A DNA stretch of 64,000 nt from Planctomycetota bacterium. GTDB taxonomy: Bacteria > Planctomycetota > UBA1135. Made by a program: the position numbers and the translations under genes. Under the pieces are notes generated by a model that saw only the letters and a list, made by a program, of their open reading frames with translations, searched no databases and was not told the DNA's origin. This document shows positions 1 to 8,712 of this stretch, piece by piece (position 1 is the stretch's first letter; each line of letters opens with the position of its first letter). The stretch spans positions 1-64,000 of the forward strand of contig JABHIE010000018.1 in assembly GCA_018671175.1 (NCBI GenBank). The letters run 5' to 3'.

Positions 1-712
1 GGAAGAGCTCGGGTACTCACTCACCCCAACCCAAGACATCGATGCCGATGGCGTGGAGGATGTCTTCAGTGGCTCGCCATCCGCAAGCACCAACGGCCTG
101 TCGTACAACGGATACATCCGCGCAGTCTCGGGAGCCGCGGGCAACAACATTTGGCAAATGGACGGGACGCAGAATTCGGAATACCTCGGGCACTCACTCG
201 CCCCAACCCAAGACCTCGATGCCGACGGTGTGGATGATGTACTCATTGGCTCGCCAGAGGCAAGCACCAACGGCCTGTCATACAACGGAACCATCCGCGC
301 AATCTCAGGTAAAATTCAGCCCGGCATGACATCCAATTCCGACATGCTTTCCATCGGCCAAGGTGGGCAGATTAAATTTAATCTCGACTACCCCGACTCG
401 GCTGCGTTTTACTACTACTCGTTTTTAATGAGCCAAACAAGCGGCGGAGTCAACATCCACGGACTGGATGTGCCGCTTGGTTATGACTTGTGGCTGGTGC
501 GGTCATACACGGGCATTTACCCGGGCGGGCTGATCAACCCAACCGGATTCCTGAACCAAAATGGCGATGGGCAAGTAAAAATTCAACTCCCGGCAAACGC
601 TATCCCCCCATCAATGGTGGGAAGCACTTTTTACTTTGCGACGATCGTCAAACTGGCGTGGGGCGATTGGGAATATTCGTCTGTCGCGGTGCCGCTGTTG
701 CTGACGCCTTAA
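1..712 (+). CDS. FG-GAP repeat secreted protein, 3' fragment
   Basis: The frame is open from base 2, so the gene starts outside the window; it stops with TAA at 710-712. The first ~105 visible residues hold two FG-GAP-type units (integrin-like beta-propeller blades) with the loop D-x-D-A-D-G-V-x-D, spaced 59 residues apart. The last ~125 residues form a beta-rich tail that includes FYFATIVKL and ends in VAVPLLLTP; it resembles in plan the tails of the genes at 40-48 kb. Such proteins are normally exported and act at the cell surface or outside; the signal peptide would lie upstream of the window. No enzyme motif is visible. The role is unknown, perhaps adhesion or surface structure. A hairpin at 750-783 follows the stop. 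Confidence 0.75.
   Translation, partial: EELGYSLTPTQDIDADGVEDVFSGSPSASTNGLSYNGYIRAVSGAAGNNIWQMDGTQNSEYLGHSLAPTQDLDADGVDDVLIGSPEASTNGLSYNGTIRAISGKIQPGMTSNSDMLSIGQGGQIKFNLDYPDSAAFYYYSFLMSQTSGGVNIHGLDVPLGYDLWLVRSYTGIYPGGLINPTGFLNQNGDGQVKIQLPANAIPPSMVGSTFYFATIVKLAWGDWEYSSVAVPLLLTP
8..309 (+). repeat. Two copies of a 125-bp coding repeat, offset 177 bp
   Basis: Bases 8-132 and 185-309 are highly similar at DNA level, both running from CTCGGG through the DADGV loop and the STNGLSYNG motif. The two units encode successive FG-GAP blades. The near-identity, including third codon positions, points to recent tandem duplication or gene conversion rather than old protein repeats. Confidence 0.8.
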
Positions 713-742
713 CAACTCGCACCCATGGCGCATAAGTGCCAA

Positions 743-1255
743 CTACTCACGCCAACCCAAGATGTATTGCTCTTGGGTTGGCGTTTCAGGTGAATCTTGC
801 GGGCGTTTTGATTTAGGGTTGGCTTGCCACAGGCGCTTTAATTCATCAAGCGCAGCTTGGCCGGGCTCACCATGTCGCGCAAGCCAGCAACCGACGATCA
901 CGCCGGTGCGGCCAATCCCGCCCCAGCAATGGATGTAAACCGTCTCGCCATTATTAATCGCAGTATCAATGCAATCTAAAATCGTGGCCGTGTAAATCGT
1001 TGATCCGGGTGTGGAGACATCAGCAATGGGAAACGATTCGCGCCGCACGCCAAGCGCATGATGTTTTTCGAGCAATGCGTCATAGGGCTTCAAGCGGTCA
1101 AACTCAGTCGTCAAATCAATGAACACGCGCACGCCAGCCTCGACGAGCGCGTCAATCTTTTGTTGCGACTCGACTTCGTCAAATGTGCGCGGATATTCGC
1201 CGGCCAATATTTTTTTAGGCGCGGCCCAGTAACAGTACTTAATGGGGTGTTTCAA
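743..1255 (-). CDS. Dual-specificity/tyrosine phosphatase-like protein
   Basis: A 170-residue protein with the cysteine-phosphatase P-loop HCWGGIGRTG (C-x5-R followed by T/G) near residue 110, and a general-acid-like Asp upstream (FPIADVSTPG). Length and order fit the small dual-specificity/tyrosine phosphatase fold (protein, inositol or RNA phosphatases). The protein should be cytoplasmic, as no signal peptide is visible. Its ATG overlaps the stop of the DprE1-like oxidase gene by 4 bases (ATGA), so it is the last gene of a unit that also contains inositol-phosphate synthase; a small-molecule phosphate substrate is therefore as plausible as a phosphoprotein. The substrate is not determinable from sequence. 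Confidence 0.8.
   Translation of the reverse strand: MKHPIKYCYWAAPKKILAGEYPRTFDEVESQQKIDALVEAGVRVFIDLTTEFDRLKPYDALLEKHHALGVRRESFPIADVSTPGSTIYTATILDCIDTAINNGETVYIHCWGGIGRTGVIVGCWLARHGEPGQAALDELKRLWQANPKSKRPQDSPETPTQEQYILGWRE
750..783. terminator. Hairpin with perfect 13-bp stem between convergent genes
   Basis: Arms 750-762 and 771-783 are perfectly complementary with an 8-base loop (763-770). The right arm is followed on the plus strand by TTT only. The hairpin sits between the end of the FG-GAP gene and the end of the minus-strand phosphatase gene, and overlaps the last codons of the latter. A bidirectional terminator is the likeliest reading, though the T-run is weak. Confidence 0.5.
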
Positions 1256-2667
1256 ATTAACCCAAGTCTACGACTCATACTCGACGCAAACAAACCACAA
1301 GGGTCCCATTTATCACGGACGGCGCGCCACTCGGAAAACCGGGGGTACATCTCACGAAAGTCTGCTGCGCTTAATCGTGCGTCTTTCGATAAATTCACCG
1401 CACCGCCCGCATCGAGCACAATGCGGTCAAGCTGCTTCAATAACTCAAGCAATCGCTCACCATGATTCGTGAAATCAAGGGCAAGTGTTGTGCCTGGCCG
1501 CGCAAACGACAACATGCCTTGCCCGTCTTGGCCAAACTCTTTGATAACCGCCAAAAAGGACGCCATCCCGCTATTTGTGATGGTTTCGAGCAATTTACGG
1601 ATGGCTCGCCGCTCGGGGTCTGGCGGGACGACGAGTTGATATTGCAAGAAACCGCGGCGGCCGTACATGCGATTCCAGTTTGCGACACCATCGAGTGGAA
1701 AGAAAAATTTATCGATGTGCATTTGTCGCGCGCGCGGTGCGACAGGGTGGCGATGGAACCACCAAGCGTTAAATGCGCGCACGGTGAATCGATTGAGCGC
1801 ACAACTTGGCGCGTGAAAAGGGATCATCAATTTTTGGCCGCGGACGGGCGGTGCGTCAAAGCCCCGATGCGCTGTGGCACTGCCGCCGTCAGCAGCCCCA
1901 CCTCTAGGCGCAGCGGAATATCGGCCGCGCAAAAACACTCCGCGCCCCATCGCCGACCCCGTTTTGACACAATCAATCCAACTCACATTGTGTGTGAAAT
2001 CATGACTCATCGCGTCGGTTTCAAAAAAAGAATCTAAATCTTGAAACTGAAGAGTTTCGGTATCCATCCAGATGGATGGCACGCGAATTAAACGCATTTT
2101 GACGGTTAAAATCACACCGGTCAAACCAAGCCCGCCAATCGTCGCAAAAAACAAATCGGATTCGACTTCACGCGAGCAATGCACGACATCACCCGCGGAT
2201 GTCATGATTTCTAGGGCGTCAACAAAGACTGAAAAATTACCATCTGCTGGCTGGTTTTTGCCGTGGATATCATTGGCCACCGCGCCCGCCATCGTGACAA
2301 ATTTTGTGCCTGGCACAACGGGCAAAAACCACCCCTTGGGCAAAAAAGCGAACATTAAATCGGCAACTGTTGCGCCAGCGCCGCAAACTAAACGCCCCGT
2401 TTCGGGGTCGAAATCATGAATTGCGCTCATTCCGCGTGTCAAGAGCAGTCGAGCGCCGTCGAGTGGGGTAGCGACATCGCCATAACTGCGGCCCTCACCT
2501 CGCGCCAGAAGATGAGTGCACATTGGCTTTGTGTCTAACTCGCAATGGCCTGCTTTTGCATCGGCAATTGCTCTTGCGACAGAATCGCGGTCAAGCGCCG
2601 CAGATGAAAATGCCCCGACGCGAGGCCATTGCCCCCAGCCAGACCATTCGCCGCGCGACCATTGCAT
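1252..2667 (-). CDS. FAD-linked oxidase, DprE1-like
   Basis: A 471-residue member of the FAD-binding PCMH (VAO) family. The flavin-binding GRSYGDVATP segment lies near residue 60 and NDIHGKN near residue 130, as in DprE1 (decaprenylphosphoryl-beta-D-ribose 2'-oxidase) and L-gulonolactone oxidases. The C-terminal YPRFSEWRAVRDKWDPCGLF and a final RRLGL motif are typical of the DprE1 side of the family. It follows queA by 8 bases and overlaps the phosphatase gene by 4. No DprE2-like reductase is in the window, so arabinan synthesis cannot be claimed; oxidation of a lipid-linked sugar or polyol is an inference. The start is ATG at 2667. Confidence 0.75.
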   Translation of the reverse strand: MQWSRGEWSGWGQWPRVGAFSSAALDRDSVARAIADAKAGHCELDTKPMCTHLLARGEGRSYGDVATPLDGARLLLTRGMSAIHDFDPETGRLVCGAGATVADLMFAFLPKGWFLPVVPGTKFVTMAGAVANDIHGKNQPADGNFSVFVDALEIMTSAGDVVHCSREVESDLFFATIGGLGLTGVILTVKMRLIRVPSIWMDTETLQFQDLDSFFETDAMSHDFTHNVSWIDCVKTGSAMGRGVFLRGRYSAAPRGGAADGGSATAHRGFDAPPVRGQKLMIPFHAPSCALNRFTVRAFNAWWFHRHPVAPRARQMHIDKFFFPLDGVANWNRMYGRRGFLQYQLVVPPDPERRAIRKLLETITNSGMASFLAVIKEFGQDGQGMLSFARPGTTLALDFTNHGERLLELLKQLDRIVLDAGGAVNLSKDARLSAADFREMYPRFSEWRAVRDKWDPCGLFASSMSRRLGLI

Positions 2668-2675
2668 GACTTACT

Positions 2676-3737
2676 CTAGGGAAGCCAGAGCGACGAGTCA
2701 CCGTAACTATAGAAACGATATCTCTCGGCAATTGCCTCGCCGTAAAGCGTTTTGACATATTCAAGGCCATCGTCAACGCCCAGATGCTGAGCAAAGGCGG
2801 CGACCAGCGCGAGTAGTGTCGATTTAGGCGTGTGGAAATTAGTAAGCAATGCGTCAGTCCAAATGAACTTATGCCCAGGCTGAATGAAAATATCAGTCTC
2901 GCCTGACTGCGCGCCAGTTGCGCCATAAGCCTCAAGCACGCGGCAAACCGTTGTGCCACCCGCAATGATGCGCCCCCCTCGCTCGCGTGTTTTTTTCATT
3001 GCCACAATCGTTTCGTCTGGCAACTCAAACCGCTCGCTGTGCATATTGTGCTCACCCACTTCATCGCTCGAAATCGGTAAAAAAGTGCCCGCGCCGACAT
3101 GCAAAGTTAAAGTAGCACGCTCGATACCATTAACATTAAGAGACGAAATCACTTTGTCATCAAAATGCAAACTCGCCGTCGGAGCCGCGACTGCGCCATC
3201 ATGTTTAGCCCAGATTGTCTGATAGCGCTCAATGTCAGATTCAACATCAACCGCCTCGCCTGCTGTGCGCCGCATGCGACGGATGTATGGCGGCAACGGA
3301 GCAGCGCCAAACTCGGCTAGCAACTCAAGCCAACCCGTGCTTTGAAGATCGCGCATCAGCCACTGGCCGTCACTCTTGCGCTCAACCAACTCAATGCGCG
3401 CGACACCCTCACCCAAAAACAATGGTGTGCCAGGCCGCAATCGGCGACCACCCACCATGCCATGAGCCAAGCCATCACCCAAATCTTCGAGCCATAAAAC
3501 CTCGGCCGGGCCGCCCGTTTCTTTCTTTGCAAGCAAGCGCGCAGGGACGACTTTTGTATCGTTGAGGATGAGTAAATCGCCCGCTTTTAAGTGGTCGGCT
3601 AGGCGGCGGAATTTAGCATGATGCGTGACGCCCGAATCGGGTTGAGTCACGAGCAAACGAGAAGCTGCGCGCTTTGAGGTCGGATGCTTTGCAATCAAAC
3701 GCTCAGGGAGAGTGAAATCTAAATCTGTGAGTTTCAT
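2676..3737 (-). CDS. queA: S-adenosylmethionine:tRNA ribosyltransferase-isomerase
   Basis: A 353-residue QueA, close to the family's usual length. It transfers and isomerises the ribose of SAM onto 7-aminomethyl-7-deazaguanine in tRNA, giving epoxyqueuosine. Family motifs are present: LPERLIAKHP near the N-terminus, GGRRLRPG, LHVGAGTFLPI, and EVGEHNMHSE. A start 18 bases upstream is possible, but ATG at 3737 overlaps the stop of the inositol-phosphate synthase gene by exactly 4 bases (ATGA), like other junctions here, and gives the canonical MKLTDLDF beginning. The enzyme is cytoplasmic. Its neighbours are not queuosine genes, so the linkage is probably transcriptional only. Confidence 0.95.
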   Translation of the reverse strand: MKLTDLDFTLPERLIAKHPTSKRAASRLLVTQPDSGVTHHAKFRRLADHLKAGDLLILNDTKVVPARLLAKKETGGPAEVLWLEDLGDGLAHGMVGGRRLRPGTPLFLGEGVARIELVERKSDGQWLMRDLQSTGWLELLAEFGAAPLPPYIRRMRRTAGEAVDVESDIERYQTIWAKHDGAVAAPTASLHFDDKVISSLNVNGIERATLTLHVGAGTFLPISSDEVGEHNMHSERFELPDETIVAMKKTRERGGRIIAGGTTVCRVLEAYGATGAQSGETDIFIQPGHKFIWTDALLTNFHTPKSTLLALVAAFAQHLGVDDGLEYVKTLYGEAIAERYRFYSYGDSSLWLP

Positions 3738-4933
3738 GATTGAACCGCCAGCCACTTGGTCAGTATTTCCATTTGACGATGAAAATCTTGCTCATCGACT
3801 TCGATTGGGTTTTTGAAAAACGGAGCCGCCGCATGCAAAGGACCTGCATGACCGCGTGATTGAGCCAATAAAGCCAAACGCGCCAAATCAAGCACGAGTG
3901 GCGCAGCAAGAGCTGAATCGCTCGCGTGCCAAGTGAATTGCATACTCATTTGCACACCGAGAAAGCCCTCAAAGTGGATGTAATCCATGGCTGTTTTCCA
4001 GTCATGCAAACTTGGAACAAAATCAATACTCACGCCTGTGTGCCGAGTCGCACTCTCACCTAAAATTGCTGGAAGGACCTGGTCTTTGTTTTTGATTTTT
4101 GCCGCCTTGCGCGCCGGATCGGCAAGAGCAGCGCCATCTCGATTGCCGAGCATGTTGTAGCCTTCCCAGGCAAGCACCTTGAGTGCGCGGTCACGAAACA
4201 TCGGCGCCAAAGCCGTCTTGACTAAAGTCTCGCCCGTCTTGCCATCGTTACCCAGAACGGGCACACCTTGCCTTGAAGCAAACCCAGCAACGGCCGGCAA
4301 GCTAGCGCCTGGTGAAGGCGTAAAGTTGACATAGGGCATGCCCTCAAGAATTGCAGCCAATGCATAAAGAATCGAAGGAGGGAAATCGATTGGCGCGCTA
4401 TCAAGCAAAGCAATAGGGTCGGCATCGCGATCCATCCACTCAGGGGCCAGCTTGCGCTCTCGCTCGGCAGATGCAAGGTGAACCACCACGCCCCCGCGCA
4501 AACGGCCAGACTCAACCCATTGCCGCAAATCGCCCCGCAAGGCCTCTAATTGTTCTTTTGCGGGCAGTTTTGCGCGGTCAGCCGACTTTGAATCAACCAA
4601 CTTTTCGTCTTCAGGCTCAGGGATGCCTGGCGCGATTTCGCTTTCGACGCGGTCACGCAAGAGCGCAGACAAATCAACCAAGTCGCGCGGCAATACATTG
4701 AGTCGAGCCAATTCGGCGGCAGATTGATGCAAGTCTCCGGCGACATCCCAACCGCTGATGCGTAAATTGTTGGTACTGACAAGTGGTTGGTCAGAAAACA
4801 AATCGGTTTCGGTCAACATGCCGACGGGCGGGTAACCCGACCGAAGGCCCTCAAGGCCGTGTAAAACCGTGGTGGCAACGGAGCCGCGCACACCGACTAA
4901 AAAAAGTCCGTAGGAAAGTGGGTCGGGAGTCAT
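3734..4933 (-). CDS. ino1: myo-Inositol-1-phosphate synthase
   Basis: A 399-residue NAD-dependent enzyme converting glucose 6-phosphate to 1L-myo-inositol 1-phosphate. Visible family features are the N-terminal Rossmann stretch LFLVGVRGSVATTV, NFTPSPGASLPA, the catalytic-domain core GNDGKTGETLVKTALAP, and GYNMLGNRDG followed by a KIKNKDQVLP segment. The enzyme commits glucose to inositol, which bacteria use for phosphoinositide lipids or solutes. It leads into queA, the DprE1-like oxidase and a phosphatase by overlap or short gaps; the terminal phosphatase could dephosphorylate the product, but that is inference. The preceding gene ends 29 bases upstream, so co-transcription from nnrD onward is possible. 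Confidence 0.9.
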   Translation of the reverse strand: MTPDPLSYGLFLVGVRGSVATTVLHGLEGLRSGYPPVGMLTETDLFSDQPLVSTNNLRISGWDVAGDLHQSAAELARLNVLPRDLVDLSALLRDRVESEIAPGIPEPEDEKLVDSKSADRAKLPAKEQLEALRGDLRQWVESGRLRGGVVVHLASAERERKLAPEWMDRDADPIALLDSAPIDFPPSILYALAAILEGMPYVNFTPSPGASLPAVAGFASRQGVPVLGNDGKTGETLVKTALAPMFRDRALKVLAWEGYNMLGNRDGAALADPARKAAKIKNKDQVLPAILGESATRHTGVSIDFVPSLHDWKTAMDYIHFEGFLGVQMSMQFTWHASDSALAAPLVLDLARLALLAQSRGHAGPLHAAAPFFKNPIEVDEQDFHRQMEILTKWLAVQS

Positions 4934-4962
4934 GAATCTTTAGGCCGAAGGGAAGAACCGCA

Positions 4963-5577
4963 TCATTCGGCAGATGCTTTGCGAGCAAGTCGAAGCTGAA
5001 CGAATCGTTCAACGGCCGCTTGCTCATTACCGAAGTTCCGACCAGACAGCAGCATCGGCAACTCGGCCGCGTCTTGAGGGACTTGCTCGTATTGTCTAGT
5101 TGCGGAAGGTTCGAGTCGAGCAGATTGCCCATCTGGGTGCAGCTGTGTCGAAAACTGTTGAGCCAAATCGACAACGCGCTCTGGCTTGACGGGCTCACTC
5201 GCCACCCATAAATAAAGAACCAAGGAACAAAACGACGCGTAGTAAATCAGGCTGTGCCGCTGAGTGCGGTGAAAGGAAGCAAACCCCAAATCACTCATGC
5301 TAGCCAACTCTTCAGCGTGCGGATGGTCATCAGCCACGCTTAAGGCAGCTCTCAAAAAACCACGCGCGTCGCTTCCTGGGTGAATCGACAAGGGCAGTCG
5401 CGACCACGGAGGATTGTGGTAAAGCACCCATGCAAAAGCACTTACGGATGCGATAGTGGCTACAGCAGGGAGGTCGTGCAACCAAACGCTAGCAAATGCC
5501 ACCGCCGATAAAATCAAGGCATTTGTGATGCGAACCGCAAAGAGATAGCGGCGAGTGCGAGCCTTAATACTAATCAT
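4963..5577 (-). CDS. Small membrane protein of unknown function
   Basis: About 204 residues. There are two adjacent hydrophobic segments near the N-terminus (from FAVRITNALILSAVAFASV to a VATIASVSAFAWVLY stretch) and a third in the middle (IYYASFCSLVLYLWVA). A basic N-terminus (MISIKARTRRYLF) suggests cytoplasmic orientation. The remainder is polar with no recognised motif. The ATG at 5577 gives an 8-base overlap with the stop of the YdjY-type gene; a longer start would overlap more. It belongs to the nnrD-to-ino1 series by spacing. Confidence 0.65.
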   Translation of the reverse strand: MISIKARTRRYLFAVRITNALILSAVAFASVWLHDLPAVATIASVSAFAWVLYHNPPWSRLPLSIHPGSDARGFLRAALSVADDHPHAEELASMSDLGFASFHRTQRHSLIYYASFCSLVLYLWVASEPVKPERVVDLAQQFSTQLHPDGQSARLEPSATRQYEQVPQDAAELPMLLSGRNFGNEQAAVERFVQLRLARKASAE

Positions 5578-6361
5578 CGGACAAAGTCGGCACCAAAAGC
5601 TCAAATGGCTGGTGTGCAAAGAGCAGCTTGACTGGGTGATTTAGCGGCGGCAACAAGTAGAGATTGGGAAACCAAACGGTTTGGTCTTCTGACAATGGAT
5701 CTGCGCCCATGAGTAAATGATTGGCTGGAGAAAAATTGACCAAGCTGACATAGTTACCCTCGGCGGCCGCGGCAAAAACTTCTTTGGCTTTGCTGTGCGG
5801 CTTCAAAAATCGTGAACCAAGATAAACCCAGCGGCCCCGTTTGTAGGTTTGTTCGGTGCGAAGATTGAGCACTAAATCTTCGGCGCGGACGCAATGCTTT
5901 TCAATCGTTCCGTCTTTGCCGAGTATTTCCCAAGAGACATAAAGGTAAAAACCATCACCGCTTGCTGGCTCAAATGTGTAGCGCGGCGCACCCTTTTGCG
6001 CTTGTTCAGGAGTCGGTTGCGGGTCAACAAGGATGACCTTTCCGTTTTGCCCCTCTTGCACACCGAGCATCAACATCGCGGCATTTAATGTTTCTGCCGA
6101 CACGCCACGACTGTAAATCAAAGCCTCGTGATCTTTTCCGCGGGGTTGATCAATGTACAGATACTCAAGTGGCTCGTCGCGCTGACAAATGAAAGCATCA
6201 ACCTCGATGAGTTTGTTTTCCAAATCGACACGAACCCCCTGGCTTGCGAATGTTTCGAGAAGCGCGCTTTGCCCGCTTGATTTGGCTTGCGGATCTTGCC
6301 CCTCTTGAGCAAAAGCCCAAGCCGCACTGAGGCATAGAAAGGTAGAAAGGATGATTTTCAT
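5570..6361 (-). CDS. Secreted YdjY-domain-like protein
   Basis: A 263-residue protein starting with a signal peptide (MKIILSTFLCLSAAWAFAQ). The middle carries the pattern VDAFICQRDEPLEYLYI, then GKDHEALIYSRGVSAETLN, matching the YdjY-type domain common in planctomycetes, where a Cys, a Leu-Glu-Tyr and a K-D-H-E cluster recur. The biochemical role of that domain is not established. Its start overlaps the HEAT-like gene's stop by 4 bases. Both products are exported, so they may work together in the periplasm. Confidence 0.65.
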   Translation of the reverse strand: MKIILSTFLCLSAAWAFAQEGQDPQAKSSGQSALLETFASQGVRVDLENKLIEVDAFICQRDEPLEYLYIDQPRGKDHEALIYSRGVSAETLNAAMLMLGVQEGQNGKVILVDPQPTPEQAQKGAPRYTFEPASGDGFYLYVSWEILGKDGTIEKHCVRAEDLVLNLRTEQTYKRGRWVYLGSRFLKPHSKAKEVFAAAAEGNYVSLVNFSPANHLLMGADPLSEDQTVWFPNLYLLPPLNHPVKLLFAHQPFELLVPTLSDD

Positions 6362-8712
6362 GATGATGAAGGAGAGAAACGCCGCGCGGCCTCTTTGGCG
6401 GAAGCAGCCGTTTCTTTGAGCCCTAGCTCAACGGCCCATTCAGCGATGCGTTCACGAATTCTAACGCGAAAAGGGTGGAAGGCCTCAGCTCTTTGAGCCA
6501 AGCGTAGGGCTTCCGAAAGTGCGTAGTTGCGTGTCTCTTTCGCTGATTTGCCTGCTACCGAAAATCGAGTGCGCGCAGCCAGCTCGGCGGCTTGAAGCAA
6601 GACCTCTGGCGTTGCGTAACCTTGATTCAACAAACGCAGTAAAGAAAAACGCGCCATCCCGCTGGCGGCTTCTGCGAGGGCAAGAATCTGTCGTTCAGCG
6701 AGTCGGTCGTCGTGCAAGACCCAACTGCCACCTTGGCCGGGGAAAGCCTCGCTTAGAGCAAAGGGCTCGCTTTGCCAAAGAGCTGCCTTTTCGCCTCTGA
6801 GCTGTTCCAGAATCGTTGCCGCATTTTGAGCGTAACTCACTCTATAAAGCAGGCCTAAGACGAGCAATTCTTCCCGCACAGTTAACTTCCTGGACAGCAA
6901 TTCTTCACACCAAGCGCCGCAAAGAGGGCGATTGGTTGCGGCGATTAAAGTGGCCGCAAAGTAGAGTGGCGCCGAGGCGATAGCATCGCATTCAAGCAAA
7001 AACGGGTGCGCCGGTCGTGCGTTGATTTGTCGAATCGAACGCGCATAAGCCTCGGAGCAACTACTAATCATTGGGAACTCAACCACCCATTCTCGGCCGA
7101 ATAAAAATGCATCGCCGCGCGCATCGAATAAGGTTTGTTGAAACTCAAGGGCAAGATTTCTTGAGCAATCAGCCGTTAATGGAAGCGACGCGAGCGCCCC
7201 CCATCGCGTGCGTGCAAGTGCGAGCGCATCGCCATCTTCTGTGCAGCCAATTTGTTGCTGAATAGCCACCTGGGCAGACTGCATGATTTCTGGATTATGA
7301 GTTTGGATTGCGGCTTCGACTAAGCCGCTAGCGACCTCCCAGCTCTCATATTTGTCTTTGAGAAAAGTGAGTAAAAGCGGCTGCGTTTCAGCATGCCTCG
7401 CTAGTGCTTTTACGGCAATCACTCGGATTTCATCGGGGTAAACTTGGCTTTGAAACACCCGAATAAACATCGTCAGAGTGCCAGAATCAGCACTTTGGCT
7501 CAAAGCAATCATCGCTTGCCGCTGAAGGCCGAGAGTGCCCGTTTCGACAACGCCTCGCAAAAAATGTCTTGCACCCTCGCTGGATAAAACGCGAGCTATC
7601 GCTGCTGCGGCCCGCAAACGAACAGGGACATCTTCGCGAAGTAAAAATGCATCAAGTTGAGAATCAAAAGCTGGTGCCTGGCGCACGACATGGAATAAGG
7701 AAATGGCAAGTGAGGACGATTGCCAACCGTCTTGAAATAGCCACTCGGCTACGGCTTGCTTTGCGCGATCTGAAGAAGTCATGGCAAGTGCGCGCATCCA
7801 TGGAGCTTGGCGGCGAGTTGATGATGATGATGGAACTTCCTCTTTCCAAACCTCAAAAAGTGTATCGCTCGATTCTGTAAAAAACGCAAAAGAGCGAAGG
7901 GCAATCTGCGCGCGATTCGGGCTTTCTTTTCCGAAGGACTCTCTCAAACGCTTTGCGATGCCTTCATGAAAACCACGCTCGGATAGAGCCAATAAACCTA
8001 TTTCAACAAAGTCAGGGTCGCCATCCCAAAACTCATTGAACAATTCAAGCCGCTGTGACGGACGAGTTTCTAGGCGGGCTTGCATCACACGCACCTGCGA
8101 TTGTTTCCAGCTATCAACCCGGCGCGCCAGTTGCTGCAAGGCGGGCGCATCTTGAGAATCGGCGATGGATTGCCAAGCACTCAAGAACCGAAAGAAAAGC
8201 AAATCATCGAGCGAGTTGGGGTCGTCAAGCAGAGGCTGCAAATCAAGCAATGCTGGTCGGCCAGCGGCCAGAATCAAGTGCGAAACAAGCTGCACGCGTA
8301 AACCTGGCGCGAGATCGGAATCAAGCAGAAGCGCGAGGCAAGCGTCGTAAGTCAGTCGCCAATCAGATGTTAAGAGAAGGTCAACTCCATAGTCAACGCG
8401 GGCCGGCTCTTGTTTTAAGGCCTCGTGTAATTCACTCACAAGGGGCATGCTCATAACGCCACGCAAACGCAGAAGGACGACCTCGGGTTGACTTGCGCCG
8501 CCAGACAGCAAGCGCTCCATCAAGAAAGAAGCCGCCTCATGCTTGTGCTTACCCTGTAAAGCAGCCTCGTCTGCGCTGACTTTCGGTGTTGAAAAAGAAG
8601 AGACCCAGCTGGGCGTCAAGACCTCAAGCGCGCGCGCTTCCGTCCAGACATCTTGGGCCGTGAAAACGAGTGGCAGAAAAAGGGTGAGCAAAAGCCCGAA
8701 CGCCTGAATCAT
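6358..8712 (-). CDS. Secreted helical-repeat (HEAT-like) protein
   Basis: A 784-residue protein with a hydrophobic N-terminal signal (MIQAFGLLLTLFLPLVF). The body is rich in helix pairs with Leu/Ala spacing, for example VPVRLRAAAAIARVLSSEG, YPDEIRVIAVKALARHAE and LQRQAMIALSQSADSG, which is the usual look of HEAT/armadillo repeats. No catalytic motif is visible. Such repeats act as protein-binding scaffolds; here probably periplasmic. The gene overlaps nnrD upstream and the YdjY-type gene downstream by 4 bases each. The partner protein is unknown. Confidence 0.7.
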   Translation of the reverse strand: MIQAFGLLLTLFLPLVFTAQDVWTEARALEVLTPSWVSSFSTPKVSADEAALQGKHKHEAASFLMERLLSGGASQPEVVLLRLRGVMSMPLVSELHEALKQEPARVDYGVDLLLTSDWRLTYDACLALLLDSDLAPGLRVQLVSHLILAAGRPALLDLQPLLDDPNSLDDLLFFRFLSAWQSIADSQDAPALQQLARRVDSWKQSQVRVMQARLETRPSQRLELFNEFWDGDPDFVEIGLLALSERGFHEGIAKRLRESFGKESPNRAQIALRSFAFFTESSDTLFEVWKEEVPSSSSTRRQAPWMRALAMTSSDRAKQAVAEWLFQDGWQSSSLAISLFHVVRQAPAFDSQLDAFLLREDVPVRLRAAAAIARVLSSEGARHFLRGVVETGTLGLQRQAMIALSQSADSGTLTMFIRVFQSQVYPDEIRVIAVKALARHAETQPLLLTFLKDKYESWEVASGLVEAAIQTHNPEIMQSAQVAIQQQIGCTEDGDALALARTRWGALASLPLTADCSRNLALEFQQTLFDARGDAFLFGREWVVEFPMISSCSEAYARSIRQINARPAHPFLLECDAIASAPLYFAATLIAATNRPLCGAWCEELLSRKLTVREELLVLGLLYRVSYAQNAATILEQLRGEKAALWQSEPFALSEAFPGQGGSWVLHDDRLAERQILALAEAASGMARFSLLRLLNQGYATPEVLLQAAELAARTRFSVAGKSAKETRNYALSEALRLAQRAEAFHPFRVRIRERIAEWAVELGLKETAASAKEAARRFSPSSS

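Noticed and set aside
1252-2667. Complete DprE1-DprE2 arabinan precursor pathway
   Set aside because: No short-chain reductase of the DprE2 type is present nearby, so only a DprE1-like oxidase can be claimed.
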